From Mesorhizobium sp. LMG 17147 (lineage in GTDB: Bacteria; Pseudomonadota; Alphaproteobacteria; Rhizobiales; Rhizobiaceae): a DNA stretch of 64,000 bases. Of the stretch, positions 9,275 through 17,442 are shown one piece after another. The position numbers and the translations under genes were made by a program. Where the stretch lies: positions 186,001-250,000 of the forward strand of contig NZ_JANCTC010000002.1 in the NCBI RefSeq assembly GCF_024297145.1, given 5' to 3'. How positions within the stretch are numbered: position 1 is the stretch's first letter; each line of letters opens with the position of its first letter. The notes beneath the pieces were generated by a model, which saw only the letters and a list, made by a program, of their open reading frames with translations, was not told where the DNA came from and did not search any database.

Positions 9275-9445
9275 TCAGATCAGCTGGGACGCGGCGGTCA
9301 GGACGATCGCGACCATAAGCGCGACGGCGGCGAAGCGGAGGGGCGAAGCACGAGGCGCGGGCGCTGCGGACGCTTCAGGATCCTGAAAACCGCCCATCGA
9401 GACGCGAGCGGCCTGTTCCAGTCTGTTCAAGTCGGCAGCCGTCAA
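9275..9445 (-). CDS. Small single-pass membrane protein (TTG start)
   Basis: A 56-residue frame starting with TTG at 9445, preceded by AAAGGA. The N-terminal half is soluble and Ala/Pro-rich; the C-terminal residues 36-55 are a hydrophobic helix (LRFAAVALMVAIVLTAASQLI). The layout is that of a small tail-anchored protein. It lies just downstream of the HWE kinase on the same strand. No family recognised; the start codon and the short length leave real doubt. Confidence 0.35.
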   Translation of the reverse strand: MTAADLNRLEQAARVSMGGFQDPEASAAPAPRASPLRFAAVALMVAIVLTAASQLI

Positions 9446-9574
9446 GGCCCATTCCTTTCATTCTGTGCCAAACTCAATCTATGGATCGACACGTCGGACA
9501 GGATCGGACTTTATGGTGAACAGTCGGTAAAGTTGGCGATGCGCAGAAGCCTTCTCGCGGCGGCCGCCGCTCGT

Positions 9575-10608
9575 TCAATCCGTCTCGAAATTGCCGTGAG
9601 GAACGACAAGGCGGTATTCGAGGCGGTTCCCGGTGATCTCAAGTGTCGCCGTTCCATTCAACGATGTGGGTACGACGCGTTCAAGCGCGACGCTGCCAAA
9701 ACGCTTCTCATTGCGCTGATTGTCGTTGGCTCCGATCACTTCGGCCCATGTCAGCGACAGCGCAGGCTCGCCAGCGGAAGCTGCCGTCAGATCGGCCGTC
9801 ACCTCGACGAAACCGTCGCTGCGCGACAGCGCGCCATAGCTGACCGAATTGAGGGCGAGCTCATGCATGGCCAAGCCGATGTGCAAGGCGGCATTGGGGT
9901 TGAGATATGGATTTGCGCCGCGGAAACGCAGGCTGTGTACGGGGTCGGCGCCGTACCTGCCGACCTGACCGGAAACCAGCTCGCGCAGCGCTGCGCCCCG
10001 CCAGTTGGATGATGTGACCAGGTCCTGCGAGGAGGCCAGCGACTGCAATCGGCCCCGGAAACGCGTCAGGAAATCGTCAATGCTGCCGGAATAACGGCCT
10101 GTCTGGGTGGCGATGCTCTGGATGATGGCCAAAAGGTTCTTGGAGCGATGACTGACTTCACGCAGCAGCGCCTTCAGCGTCTGCTCCCGGCGTTTCTGCT
10201 CGGTTGTTTCGACCATCGTGGTCACGATGCCCTGCACCGCGCCGGTGTCGCTGCGGTCGGCGTCGATCCACACCTGAAACCAGCGGGCGCCATCATCGGC
10301 CGGCACGCTGAGTTCGAGATGTTGAGGATTGCCGGAGACGATGACGTCGTGCTTGGCAGGCCGATACGCTCTGCCTGCGCCGGCGGCAAGATGCCGTTGT
10401 TGTCGGAGGCATCGGAAGTCCATGGTGCGCGCATGTTGCGCGCCCACACAGTTTTCATCTCGCGATCTTGGTATAGAACGGAAACCCCGGCATTGTGCAA
10501 AGCGTGAAGAAGGGCTCGGCCAAGCTGCATTCCGCTTTCGGCGGGATGCGGAGCGATGATCTCATCACTCTGGCCGCGGTCTTTCATTTTTCCGACTCTG
10601 GAACGCAT
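9575..10608 (-). pseudogene. HWE-type histidine kinase with PAS domain, frameshifted
   Basis: The N-terminal part (about 10608 down to 10370) encodes the beginning of a PAS domain, with VSVLYQDREMKTVWARNMRAPW. The rest, from about 10370 to 9575, is in another frame and continues the PAS domain (PAKHDVIVSGNPQHLELSV) into a complete HWE kinase: phospho-acceptor His in LREVSHRSKNLLAII and N-box MHELALNSVSYGAL. The junction is at the ERI/AKHD point and is explained by one missing base. It may be a true null, a sequencing error, or a recoded gene. A consensus sigma-EcfG site precedes it. Confidence 0.75.
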
Positions 10609-10638
10609 CGGTCAATTTTGCTCAACCACGTCGGGCTG

Positions 10639-10663
10639 AACGGCTCAGGGAAAAATGGGTTCC
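10639..10663 (-). promoter_or_regulatory. Consensus sigma-EcfG promoter for the frameshifted HWE kinase
   Basis: Read on the minus strand: GGAAC at 10663-10659, 16 bases, CGTT at 10642-10639. This is the known alphaproteobacterial general-stress sigma consensus. It points at the gene starting at 10608, about 30 bp away. Confidence 0.75.
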
Positions 10664-10799
10664 AAAAGGAGGAGCTGCGGATCAAGCCCTAAAAAGCGGT
10701 CCGCCGAGCGGCATCCCGTTGGAGGACACTGCCCGGCGGTGGCTGGAAACCGTTTGAGGGGTGCGGCTTCCAGTGTTCGCTTGAATGGCCGCTTGGCAT

Positions 10800-10964
10800 T
10801 CACGCCCGTCTGATCAGGCCGGCAATTAGCGATATGATCAGGAAGGCGAGAAAGATGAAGAACAATATCTGCGCTATGCCGGCCGAGGTGCCAGCGATGC
10901 CGCCGAAACCAAGCGCACCGGCGATAATCGCCACGACTAGAAATACGAGCGCCCAGTAAAGCAT
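10800..10964 (-). CDS. DUF1328 small membrane protein (YtjA-like)
   Basis: 54 residues with two hydrophobic helices, [14 protein letters not shown] and [18 protein letters not shown], joined by a Gly-rich turn [16 protein letters not shown] and ending IRRA. This is the whole DUF1328 family pattern. GGAG lies eight bases before the ATG at 10964. The consensus sigma-EcfG promoter upstream fits a stress-induced envelope peptide, as this family often is. A longer open frame upstream is not the gene. Confidence 0.9.
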   Translation of the reverse strand: MLYWALVFLVVAIIAGALGFGGIAGTSAGIAQILFFIFLAFLIISLIAGLIRRA

Positions 10965-10993
10965 GATCCATCTCCTTCCAATGCTGCGGTGAA

Positions 10994-11018
10994 AACGTGA
11001 TTCGCCTCCGTTTGTTCC
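10994..11018 (-). promoter_or_regulatory. Consensus sigma-EcfG promoter for the DUF1328 gene
   Basis: Minus strand: GGAAC at 11018-11014, 16 bases, CGTT at 10997-10994. It ends 29 bp before the ATG at 10964. Confidence 0.8.
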
Positions 11019-11200
11019 ACCATTTCCCGAAAAAGACGATGCTGAAAATCGTTGCGGCCCGAATTGCTGCGATGTGTGCGAAAAGGTCCTCGTCAGGTTA
11101 GGCAGCAGTTGGCTGTCGTGTGTTAAGCCGGCGTCACGCCCCATCTGGTCCAAGAGGAGTGGCTATCCCACACCTGGCGGCGGCAACTCGGCCTAGCTGT

Positions 11201-11995
11201 TCATGCCGCGGCTTTCGCGTGCCGGTCAAAGAACAGGGCCTGGCTGATAAGAGCCTTGACCATATCCGGGTTGAACGGCTTGGTAACGAGGAAAGCCGGT
11301 TCCGGCCGCTCGCCGGTGAGCAGGCGCTCGGGAAAGGCGGTGATGAAGATCACCGGCACCGAGGTGGACGACAGGATCTCATTGACGGCCGCGATGCCCG
11401 AACTGCCGTCGGCAAGCTGAATATCGGCAAGCACCATCTTTGGCCGCGTCTTGCCGAACATCGCCACCGCCTCGGCGTGGGTGCGCGCCGTTCCGACGAC
11501 GCGGTGGCCGAGGCTTTCGACCATTTCCTCGATATCCATGGCGATCAGCGGCTCATCCTCGATGATCAGCACATCGGTTGCCACCTGGCGGGAGATCTCG
11601 TTGCTCGCCTGCGCGAGAAGTTCGGAGAATTCCTGTTCGTCGACGTCGAGAATCTCCGCCGCCTCGTCTTCGCTGAAGCCTTCAACCGCGACCAGCAGAA
11701 AGGCTTGGCGGGGACGAGGCGCAATTGCATTCAGATTGGCCGCGGCACGCTGTTCCCATGCTGACTGGGCATGCTCCTGCGGAACGCGAATGGCCACTGA
11801 GGTGAAGAGCTTGGCATAGACCTTGTAGAGCGCGATGCGGTCGTTCGATGCGTTCGGAAAGATGTCGACATCGGCAATGATGGCCTCGAGCATTGCGGCG
11901 ACCAGCGCGTCGCCGCTCTCCTGCGATCCGGATACAGCGCGCGAGAAGCGGCGCAGGAACGGCAGGTGCGGAGCGATGGTTGCTGATAGGCTCAT
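11201..11995 (-). CDS. phyR: General stress response anti-anti-sigma regulator PhyR
   Basis: On stress, phosphorylated PhyR binds NepR and frees sigma-EcfG. Residues 1-135 are the ECF-sigma-like domain (SLSATIAPHLPFLRRFSRA at the start, a sigma4-like EGFSEDEAAEILDV) that mimics the sigma factor; residues 140-264 are a receiver domain with phospho-acceptor Asp191 in MVLADIQLADG. The start at 11995 matches the family's MSLS opening and lies 9 bases after GGGAG; an ATG 18 bases earlier is less likely. Divergent from nepR-ecfG. Confidence 0.95.
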   Translation of the reverse strand: MSLSATIAPHLPFLRRFSRAVSGSQESGDALVAAMLEAIIADVDIFPNASNDRIALYKVYAKLFTSVAIRVPQEHAQSAWEQRAAANLNAIAPRPRQAFLLVAVEGFSEDEAAEILDVDEQEFSELLAQASNEISRQVATDVLIIEDEPLIAMDIEEMVESLGHRVVGTARTHAEAVAMFGKTRPKMVLADIQLADGSSGIAAVNEILSSTSVPVIFITAFPERLLTGERPEPAFLVTKPFNPDMVKALISQALFFDRHAKAAA

Positions 11996-12065
11996 ATTGG
12001 ACGTCTCCCTCATATGACGTGATGCATGTTACAGCTAAAAACGGTTCGCAGGGCCCAAGGTTGAA

Positions 12066-12090
12066 AACGCAGGTTCTGCGAAAAAGTTCC
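12066..12090 (-). promoter_or_regulatory. Consensus sigma-EcfG promoter for phyR
   Basis: Minus strand: GGAAC at 12090-12086, 16 bases, CGTT at 12069-12066, about 70 bp before the phyR start. It implies positive autoregulation of the stress circuit. Confidence 0.85.
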
Positions 12091-12098
12091 GATCATGC

Positions 12099-12123
12099 GG
12101 AACTAAGTATATGGGCTGGCGTT
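12099..12123 (+). promoter_or_regulatory. Consensus sigma-EcfG promoter for nepR-ecfG
   Basis: GGAAC at 12099-12103, 16 bases, CGTT at 12120-12123, 87 bp before nepR. It is back to back with the phyR promoter, the two -35 elements being 8 bp apart. Confidence 0.88.
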
Positions 12124-12210
12124 TAAGGGCGGGTTGGGCAACCAGACGAGGCTGCCGCTTGCCTTGCGTTATGTGTTGAAGGGCGGCTTAAGGCTGGGAC
12201 AAAAGGGCGA

Positions 12211-12414
12211 ATGAAGAACATGACGAAAGCTACCATGGGTGGCGTTGGCAACGGGCGCCGGGCTGCTTCCCGCGACCCGCTTGGGCCGAACTCGGAAATC
12301 GGCCGCAAACTCAAACAATACTACGACGAGCTGGTCTCCGACAATGTGCCGGATCGCTTCGCCCAACTGCTCAGCCAGTTGGAAAAGGCCGAACCTGTAC
12401 AAAAGAAGGACTGA
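12211..12414 (+). CDS. nepR: Anti-sigma factor NepR
   Basis: Holds sigma-EcfG inactive in unstressed cells and is itself captured by phosphorylated PhyR. 67 residues with the NepR signature in the second half: IGRKLKQYYDELVSDNVPDRFAQLLSQL spans two helices that wrap the sigma factor (region 37-64 of the protein). The gene stops 3 bp before ecfG, so the two are translationally coupled and controlled by the promoter at 12099. Confidence 0.95.
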   Translation: MKNMTKATMGGVGNGRRAASRDPLGPNSEIGRKLKQYYDELVSDNVPDRFAQLLSQLEKAEPVQKKD

Positions 12415-12417
12415 GGC

Positions 12418-12969
12418 ATGGCGGCCGTCTCCCAGGGCTTCAAGGCCGACTTGCTCGGCTCGATCCCGAGCCTGCGGGCTTTTGCCGTGTCGCTGACGCA
12501 AAACGCCGACAAGGCCGACGACCTGGTGCAGGAAACATTGGTCAAGGCCTGGGACAAGCATGAAAGCTTCCAGCCCGGCACCAATCTGAAGGCATGGCTG
12601 TTCACGATCTTGCGCAACGAATTCTATTCGCAGATGCGCAAGCGCGGCCGCGAGGTGCAGGATAGCGATGGCGTCATGACGGCCAGGCTTGCCGTTCACC
12701 CGGCCCAGCACGGCCAGCTTGACCTCGAAGACTTTCGCGGCGCGCTCGAATTGCTGCCAGAAGACCAGCGCGAAGCCATTATCCTCATCGGCGCGTCGGG
12801 CTTCTCCTACGAGGAAGCGGCCGAGATCTGCGGCTGCGCCGTCGGAACGATCAAGAGCCGCGTCAGCCGCGCCCGCACACGGCTGCAGGAAATCCTGAAG
12901 ATCTCCGGTGAAGACGAGTATGGCCCGGACGCAATTTCGGCTCAGGTAACCGGGTCGACGGCTGCGTGA
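12418..12969 (+). CDS. ecfG: General stress response sigma factor EcfG
   Basis: ECF sigma factor (ECF15 type) directing RNA polymerase to GGAAC/CGTT promoters. Sigma2 region covers about residues 10-80 (QNADKADDLVQETLVKAW is the core-binding helix) and sigma4 about 110-165 (ASGFSYEEAAEICGCAVGTI is the helix-turn-helix). Length 183 is typical. It lies in the nepR operon opposite phyR, the canonical arrangement, so identity is firm. Confidence 0.95.
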   Translation: MAAVSQGFKADLLGSIPSLRAFAVSLTQNADKADDLVQETLVKAWDKHESFQPGTNLKAWLFTILRNEFYSQMRKRGREVQDSDGVMTARLAVHPAQHGQLDLEDFRGALELLPEDQREAIILIGASGFSYEEAAEICGCAVGTIKSRVSRARTRLQEILKISGEDEYGPDAISAQVTGSTAA

Positions 12970-12998
12970 AGCGCGGCGTGTTCGAACCGCTCCGCGCC

Positions 12999-13376
12999 TC
13001 AGGAGAGAGGCGTTCGCCTGCAGGCCGCCACTGCCTCGACGAGATCGTCTCCCGAATAGGGCTTGGTGACCAGCCTGACGCCGGGAAAGGATTTCTTGAT
13101 CTCGTTCGTATCCGAATAGCCGGAGGCGAAGACGAACGGGATGCCCGCTTCACGCAGCCGCGAAGCAAATTGGAGCGTCGAAACGCCGCTCAGCATGAGG
13201 TCGACTATGGCGACATCGAACTGCGCGGCAACGTCTTGCTGTTCGATCTCAGTCAGATCACGGGCGATGACCACATTGAGCGCGCCGTAGTCGCGGCAAA
13301 GCTGCTCGATATCCATGGCAATCAGGAACTCATCTTCCAGGATAAGAATCCGCAAACCGTCAAGTGATGCGCGCAC
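12999..13376 (-). CDS. Single-domain response regulator
   Basis: A stand-alone receiver domain of 125 residues with acidic pocket LEDEF, phospho-acceptor Asp59 in VAIVDLML, and switch Lys in LVTKPYSG. There is no output domain. Stand-alone receivers next to phyR-nepR-ecfG act in other alphaproteobacteria as phosphate shuttles or sinks between HWE kinases and PhyR (compare SdrG of Sphingomonas), which is the likely job here. It converges on ecfG. GGAG lies about 17 bases before the start, rather far. Confidence 0.85.
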   Translation of the reverse strand: MRASLDGLRILILEDEFLIAMDIEQLCRDYGALNVVIARDLTEIEQQDVAAQFDVAIVDLMLSGVSTLQFASRLREAGIPFVFASGYSDTNEIKKSFPGVRLVTKPYSGDDLVEAVAACRRTPLS

Positions 13377-13543
13377 GCAGCAATATCTCCTTAGATGCGT
13401 ATCGTGAAACGAGGGAAGTCATGATCGTTATTTGGCATGCTGTCATTTAAAAAAGACGTGCCGGCGCGGATGCGTCGGCCTCGGCCCATGCAAGGCATTT
13501 GCAACGCGCGCTGCCGGAGATAGGGTTAGAAGAGGTTCGCGCC

Positions 13544-13568
13544 GGAACCTTGGGGTCTGTCGGGCGTT
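13544..13568 (+). promoter_or_regulatory. Consensus sigma-EcfG promoter for the DUF883/holin-X pair
   Basis: GGAAC at 13544-13548, 16 bases, CGTT at 13565-13568, 32 bp before the DUF883 start at 13600. Confidence 0.85.
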
Positions 13569-13599
13569 TCGACCGAGCAAAATCATGGAGAGTGAAGCA

Positions 13600-13926
13600 A
13601 TGGCGACTGCCGCAGGTAAGGCCGGGAACGAAGCCCGCACGAATTCCGATATTGAGGCCGACATCGCACAATTGAAGGCCGACATCGATCAACTTACCAA
13701 GCTGTTGGCCAAAACTGGCGAACATGGCTACGGGGCGGCGCGGCGAGTCGCCGCCGAAAGCGTCGAGCAGTTGCGAACCCAGGGCGAGGCAGCCTTCGAT
13801 AGCTTGCGCACCAACGCCAGGGACATCGAGGCGCAGATGATAGCGCATATGCGCGAAAAACCGGTGACTTCGCTGGCGATCGCCGCAGGCGTCGGATTCC
13901 TCTTCGCGCTTCTCGCGCGCCGCTAG
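13600..13926 (+). CDS. DUF883 family membrane-anchored protein (ElaB/YqjD-like)
   Basis: 108 residues: an amphipathic, likely coiled-coil region (about 15-80, DIEADIAQLKADIDQLTKLL) followed by a C-terminal membrane helix (about 88-106, SLAIAAGVGFLFALLARR). Relatives ElaB and YqjD bind ribosomes at the inner membrane in stationary phase. The ATG at 13600 has GGAG nine bases before it; the frame is open much further upstream but that part covers the sigma-EcfG promoter. Pairs with the next gene, 10 bp on. Confidence 0.85.
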   Translation: MATAAGKAGNEARTNSDIEADIAQLKADIDQLTKLLAKTGEHGYGAARRVAAESVEQLRTQGEAAFDSLRTNARDIEAQMIAHMREKPVTSLAIAAGVGFLFALLARR

Positions 13927-13936
13927 TTCTGCACGC

Positions 13937-14416
13937 ATGGGAATGCTTGCATCGCTGATCTCGGGCCTTGCCTCGGGCGAAACCATTGCGGCGGTGCAAC
14001 GCGTGCGCGTCGCTGCGATTGTTTATTTGGTCGCAGCGCTCGCGGCGCTGTGCGGCCTCGGCTTCCTCGTCGGGGCGGCTTATATCTGGGCGGCGGCCAG
14101 CTATGGGCCGATGGCAGCTTCCCTGAGCTTCGGGATCGGCTTTCTGGCAATCGCCGGTCTCATCCTGCTCGTCTACCGGATGTCGGCCGGCTCGCGCGCC
14201 AGGCGCCGGGCGAAGCGACGCAACGCCGACATTAAGGCTATCGGCATCACTGCGGCACTCGCCGTGCTGCCGGCGCTGCTCAAGGGCAAAGGTGGCCTGG
14301 CGAAGGGCGGGTTGGGCGCCATTCTCGGCCCGGCGATAGCACTCGCTGCCTACGCTATCTACCGCGAGAATGTGAAGCGCGGCTCGGATGACCCGGATAC
14401 CGGCAAACGCGAATAG
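13937..14416 (+). CDS. Holin-X-like (YqjE/DUF1469-type) membrane protein
   Basis: 159 residues with two adjacent membrane helices (about 28-50 and 56-80), an Arg/Lys-rich cytoplasmic stretch SRARRRAKRRNAD, then a Gly/Lys-containing hydrophobic segment. It resembles the putative actinobacterial holin-X/YqjE family that commonly accompanies DUF883 proteins. Despite the name there is no phage context. It probably shares the sigma-EcfG promoter at 13544 and acts in the envelope under stress. Confidence 0.75.
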   Translation: MGMLASLISGLASGETIAAVQRVRVAAIVYLVAALAALCGLGFLVGAAYIWAAASYGPMAASLSFGIGFLAIAGLILLVYRMSAGSRARRRAKRRNADIKAIGITAALAVLPALLKGKGGLAKGGLGAILGPAIALAAYAIYRENVKRGSDDPDTGKRE

Positions 14417-14472
14417 TTCGGAGGGGATAGTTCGGGGCGAACGATTCGGGCGCCGGTCGCAAAATGCCGGCG

Positions 14473-15999
14473 TCACAAATCTTCGAGCGGAATCGATATT
14501 TCGGCGACAACGCCATCCGGCCGGAATTCATGGGTCACCTCGCTGGAAATGACCTTGGCCAGGCTGCGGCGGATCAGGATCGAGCCGAAGCCATGGCGTT
14601 CGGGCGGCGCAACCTGCGGTCCGCCGCTTTCGCGCCAGGCCAGCAACAGACGCCGTGCACCCTTCCTGCCTTGTACCTTCCAATCGAGATCGACCTTTCC
14701 GGAAGAAACCGAGAGCGACCCGTATTGCAGTGCGTTGCTTGCCAGTTCATGCAGGATCAGCCCGAGTCCGACTGCCTGGTCGGGTGAGAGCAAAACATCG
14801 GCGCCGGAGATCGCCATCCGCGATTGTCCGGCGGCTTGGAACGGCTTTACCTCGATCTGCACCAGCTCGCGGATGCCGATGCCCCGCCACTCGCGGTCCG
14901 ACAGCAGGCTGTGCGCAACGCCCAGTGCCTGCAGCCTGGCACTGAAGGCGCCGAGGAATTCGCTTGGCTGGCGGGCATGGCGAACGGTCTGCGTGGCCAG
15001 CGCCTGTACAGTTGCCAACGTGTTCTTGACGCGATGATTGAGCTCGCGCAGCAACAGCCGTTGGCGTTCGTCGCCTAGCTTGCGTTCAGTGATGTCGTAA
15101 TTGACGCCGAAGATCAGCGTCGGCGTGCCCTCGCCGTCGCGCTCTATGACGCGGCCGCGCGTTGCGACCCATCGTGGCGGATCGAGGCCTCTGACACGGT
15201 ATTCGCCAAAATAGTCATCGCTACCGGTCAGCGCGTCGCGAAAGCATGTTTCGGTCTGGTGAACGTCGCGCGGGTCGATGGCGGTCAGGATGTCGCGCGC
15301 CCTCAGCCTGTTCGACTTCGGCAGGTTGAACAATTCGGGCAGCAGGACGTCGCAGTCGATCATGTCGCTGCGGATATCCCATGCCCAGCTGGCAAGCGAA
15401 GCCGCGTCGAGCGCGATAGCGCGCCGCTTTTCCTCTCGAACCAACGCGGCCTTGGCGATCGCCGCGCTGCGGGTTGCATCCTTCAGCGTGAACAGGCTGG
15501 CGGCGAGTCCAGCCAGCGCCGACAACTGGTCGAGCTGGACAGAGGAGGGATGTGCGTGCGGCTTCCGGTCGAGCACGCACAGCGTGCCGATCAGCGCGCC
15601 GTCGATCATGATCGGCACGCCTGCATAAAAGCGGATATGATGCTCGCCGGTGACCAGCGGATTAGCTTTGAACCGCGGATCGGCCGCCGCGTCGGCCACC
15701 ACCATCGGCACGTTGCCGGCTGCGATGGCATAGGCACAGAACGATGTCTCGGTTGCGGTTTCGGTCTGGTCGAGGCCGATACAGGACTTGAACCACTGCC
15801 GCTCGGCGTCGACCAGCGTGATCAGTGCGACAGGCGTTTGCATCGCCGAAGCGGCAAGACCGCCGATGCGATCGAAATCAGGGTCGGCAGCCCTGTCCAG
15901 CGCGTCGAGGCCGTGCAGCACGGCAAGACGGTCCGCGGCGCCCACCACACGGCGAATATCGGCCGGCAGGCCCGGCGTGTTCTGGCTATTGTCGTCCAC
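14473..15999 (-). CDS. GAF-PAS HWE-type sensor histidine kinase
   Basis: Soluble sensor kinase, 508 residues. A GAF domain (about 25-165, with DAERQWFKSCIGL and FYAGVPIM) is followed by a PAS domain (about 190-310) and an HWE kinase with phospho-acceptor His near residue 320 in LRELNHRVKNTLATVQALA and N-box LHELASNALQYGSL. It is the third HWE kinase in 9 kb around phyR, which suggests parallel sensory inputs into one stress pathway. The signal (light, redox or small ligand) cannot be read from the sequence. The PAS region lacks an obvious LOV cysteine motif. Confidence 0.88.
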   Translation of the reverse strand: MDDNSQNTPGLPADIRRVVGAADRLAVLHGLDALDRAADPDFDRIGGLAASAMQTPVALITLVDAERQWFKSCIGLDQTETATETSFCAYAIAAGNVPMVVADAAADPRFKANPLVTGEHHIRFYAGVPIMIDGALIGTLCVLDRKPHAHPSSVQLDQLSALAGLAASLFTLKDATRSAAIAKAALVREEKRRAIALDAASLASWAWDIRSDMIDCDVLLPELFNLPKSNRLRARDILTAIDPRDVHQTETCFRDALTGSDDYFGEYRVRGLDPPRWVATRGRVIERDGEGTPTLIFGVNYDITERKLGDERQRLLLRELNHRVKNTLATVQALATQTVRHARQPSEFLGAFSARLQALGVAHSLLSDREWRGIGIRELVQIEVKPFQAAGQSRMAISGADVLLSPDQAVGLGLILHELASNALQYGSLSVSSGKVDLDWKVQGRKGARRLLLAWRESGGPQVAPPERHGFGSILIRRSLAKVISSEVTHEFRPDGVVAEISIPLEDL

Positions 16000-16063
16000 T
16001 ATGCCCCCAGTGGCCGGCTCTGATTGATCAGGCCAACCGGCCCGTTTGCCGCCTTGCAGAGCC

Positions 16064-16088
16064 GGAACTTTCGCTGCGGGGGGCCGTT
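16064..16088 (+). promoter_or_regulatory. Consensus sigma-EcfG promoter for the 57-residue membrane peptide
   Basis: GGAAC at 16064-16068, 16 bases, CGTT at 16085-16088, 55 bp before the ATG at 16143. Confidence 0.8.
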
Positions 16089-16142
16089 ACCAGCCAACGC
16101 CCCGCCAGTTACGCCTGCCGGCGCCAAATATGGAGCCAGACA

Positions 16143-16316
16143 ATGCCAAAAACCATTCCTGAAAACAAAGCCCGTCAAGGGCGGCGGGGTCAGCATGTCC
16201 TTCGTATCCTGATCGCCGCGCTGCTGCTGGCTTTTATCGCCTGGGGCGTCGCCGAAATCTACGGCTGGATGATCGAGACGCCGAGGACCGAACAGAGCAA
16301 CACCCCCAGCGGCTAG
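16143..16316 (+). CDS. Small single-pass membrane protein, stress-linked
   Basis: 57 residues: a basic N-terminus (PENKARQGRRGQH), one membrane helix about 19-41 (LRILIAALLLAFIAWGVAEIYGW) interrupted by nothing charged, and a polar tail. The ATG at 16143 has GGAG about 8 bases upstream, and a consensus sigma-EcfG promoter lies before that. No family recognised. The promoter is the main reason to believe the gene is real. Confidence 0.7.
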   Translation: MPKTIPENKARQGRRGQHVLRILIAALLLAFIAWGVAEIYGWMIETPRTEQSNTPSG

Positions 16317-16374
16317 GTTCTCCCCATCGCTCGTGCCAGCTCGCATCACGCAACCCCACATCAGGCATCCCACG

Positions 16375-17295
16375 TCAGGCAACCTTTGCCTCGGCGGCGC
16401 GCGCCGGGACGAGAACATTCAACGCGCGCGGATGGATTTCGACGGTCGTCTCGCGATCGAGCTTTACCAGTTCACCGTCCATGACGGCCTGAACTTTCCT
16501 GTTCGTCGAATGGATTTTCAAAACGGCGCGGTTTGCCTGATGGATTTCGACATGTTCGTTGCCGCGCCATTTCCCACGGGCGACGTCAAAGAGGAACCTG
16601 ATCAATTCGCCGCGCCGCCGTGCTACGGTGACATAGATGCCCAGCACGCCGCCTGCCGGATCATCGGCATAGGGCAGGTGGCCCTCGCCAAACAGATTGT
16701 TGGTGATGCCGATACCGGTGATCCGGGTTTTGATCTCGGCCTCGCCGATCGTCAGCGTTACGTTCATCGCCGGCGGGTTGTTGATCGTTGCCCAAGCGGC
16801 TCGCACCGAGGCACGCATCTTCCCCAGCCGCGAGCCGAATTCCATCTTCTGGCGCAGTTGCACCATCCTGGCATGCATGCCGATCGAGAATTGATGCACG
16901 AAAGGCCGGCCGTTGGCTGTTGCAATGTCAATCGCCATCACCTCGCCGTCGGCAAACGATTTCAGCGCCGCATCGAGGGTCTGCGGAATGCCGAGGCCGC
17001 GCGCAAAAAGGTTCATTGTGCCAGCCGGCAGAATTGCCAGTGCCTTCTCCCCATTCATCAAACGGGCTGCCGCGGCCGAAATGGTGCCGTCGCCGCCGCC
17101 GGCCAGCACGGCGTCGATGCCGCGCCTGGAAGCTACGCCGTCCAGTGTGGCGACGATGTCCTCGCCGGCAACGATTTCGATATCGATCGAGTGGCCGGCA
17201 GTCTCAAGCGTGCCGCGCATCCGACTGGCGAAGGCCTCAAGATCGATGGTGCGCAGGGTGCCGCCGTCCTTGTTCAGCACCGCTGCAAACCGCAT
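16375..17295 (-). CDS. Diacylglycerol/lipid kinase family protein (YegS/LCB5-like)
   Basis: Predicted lipid kinase, about 306 residues. The DAGKc nucleotide site GGGDGT is at residues 66-71, with the following PAGTMNLFARGLG typical of the family. The start at 17295 is preferred: the frame runs open to 17415, but a consensus sigma-EcfG promoter lies inside that extension at 17354-17378, so transcription begins downstream of the longer start. The substrate (diacylglycerol or another membrane lipid) is not known. Divergent from the PRC-barrel gene, which has its own sigma-EcfG site. Confidence 0.85.
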   Translation of the reverse strand: MRFAAVLNKDGGTLRTIDLEAFASRMRGTLETAGHSIDIEIVAGEDIVATLDGVASRRGIDAVLAGGGDGTISAAAARLMNGEKALAILPAGTMNLFARGLGIPQTLDAALKSFADGEVMAIDIATANGRPFVHQFSIGMHARMVQLRQKMEFGSRLGKMRASVRAAWATINNPPAMNVTLTIGEAEIKTRITGIGITNNLFGEGHLPYADDPAGGVLGIYVTVARRRGELIRFLFDVARGKWRGNEHVEIHQANRAVLKIHSTNRKVQAVMDGELVKLDRETTVEIHPRALNVLVPARAAEAKVA

Positions 17296-17353
17296 GGCCG
17301 TTCCATTTTTTCCAGCACCTATCCGGCCGGGACGGGGTCCCAGCCGGGAGTGG

Positions 17354-17378
17354 AACGGCGCGGCCGAGAAAATGTTCC
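17354..17378 (-). promoter_or_regulatory. Consensus sigma-EcfG promoter for the lipid kinase gene
   Basis: Minus strand: GGAAC at 17378-17374, 16 bases, CGTT at 17357-17354, 58 bp before the start at 17295. Confidence 0.8.
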
Positions 17379-17442
17379 TTTCGACCAGCGCGGTGAATCC
17401 AAGAACCATTGGCATCGTACCGGGTGCACCACGGCTTTTTTC

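Noticed and set aside
13937..14416. Phage holin
   Set aside because: Only the name of the family; no phage genes nearby and paired with DUF883 under a stress promoter.
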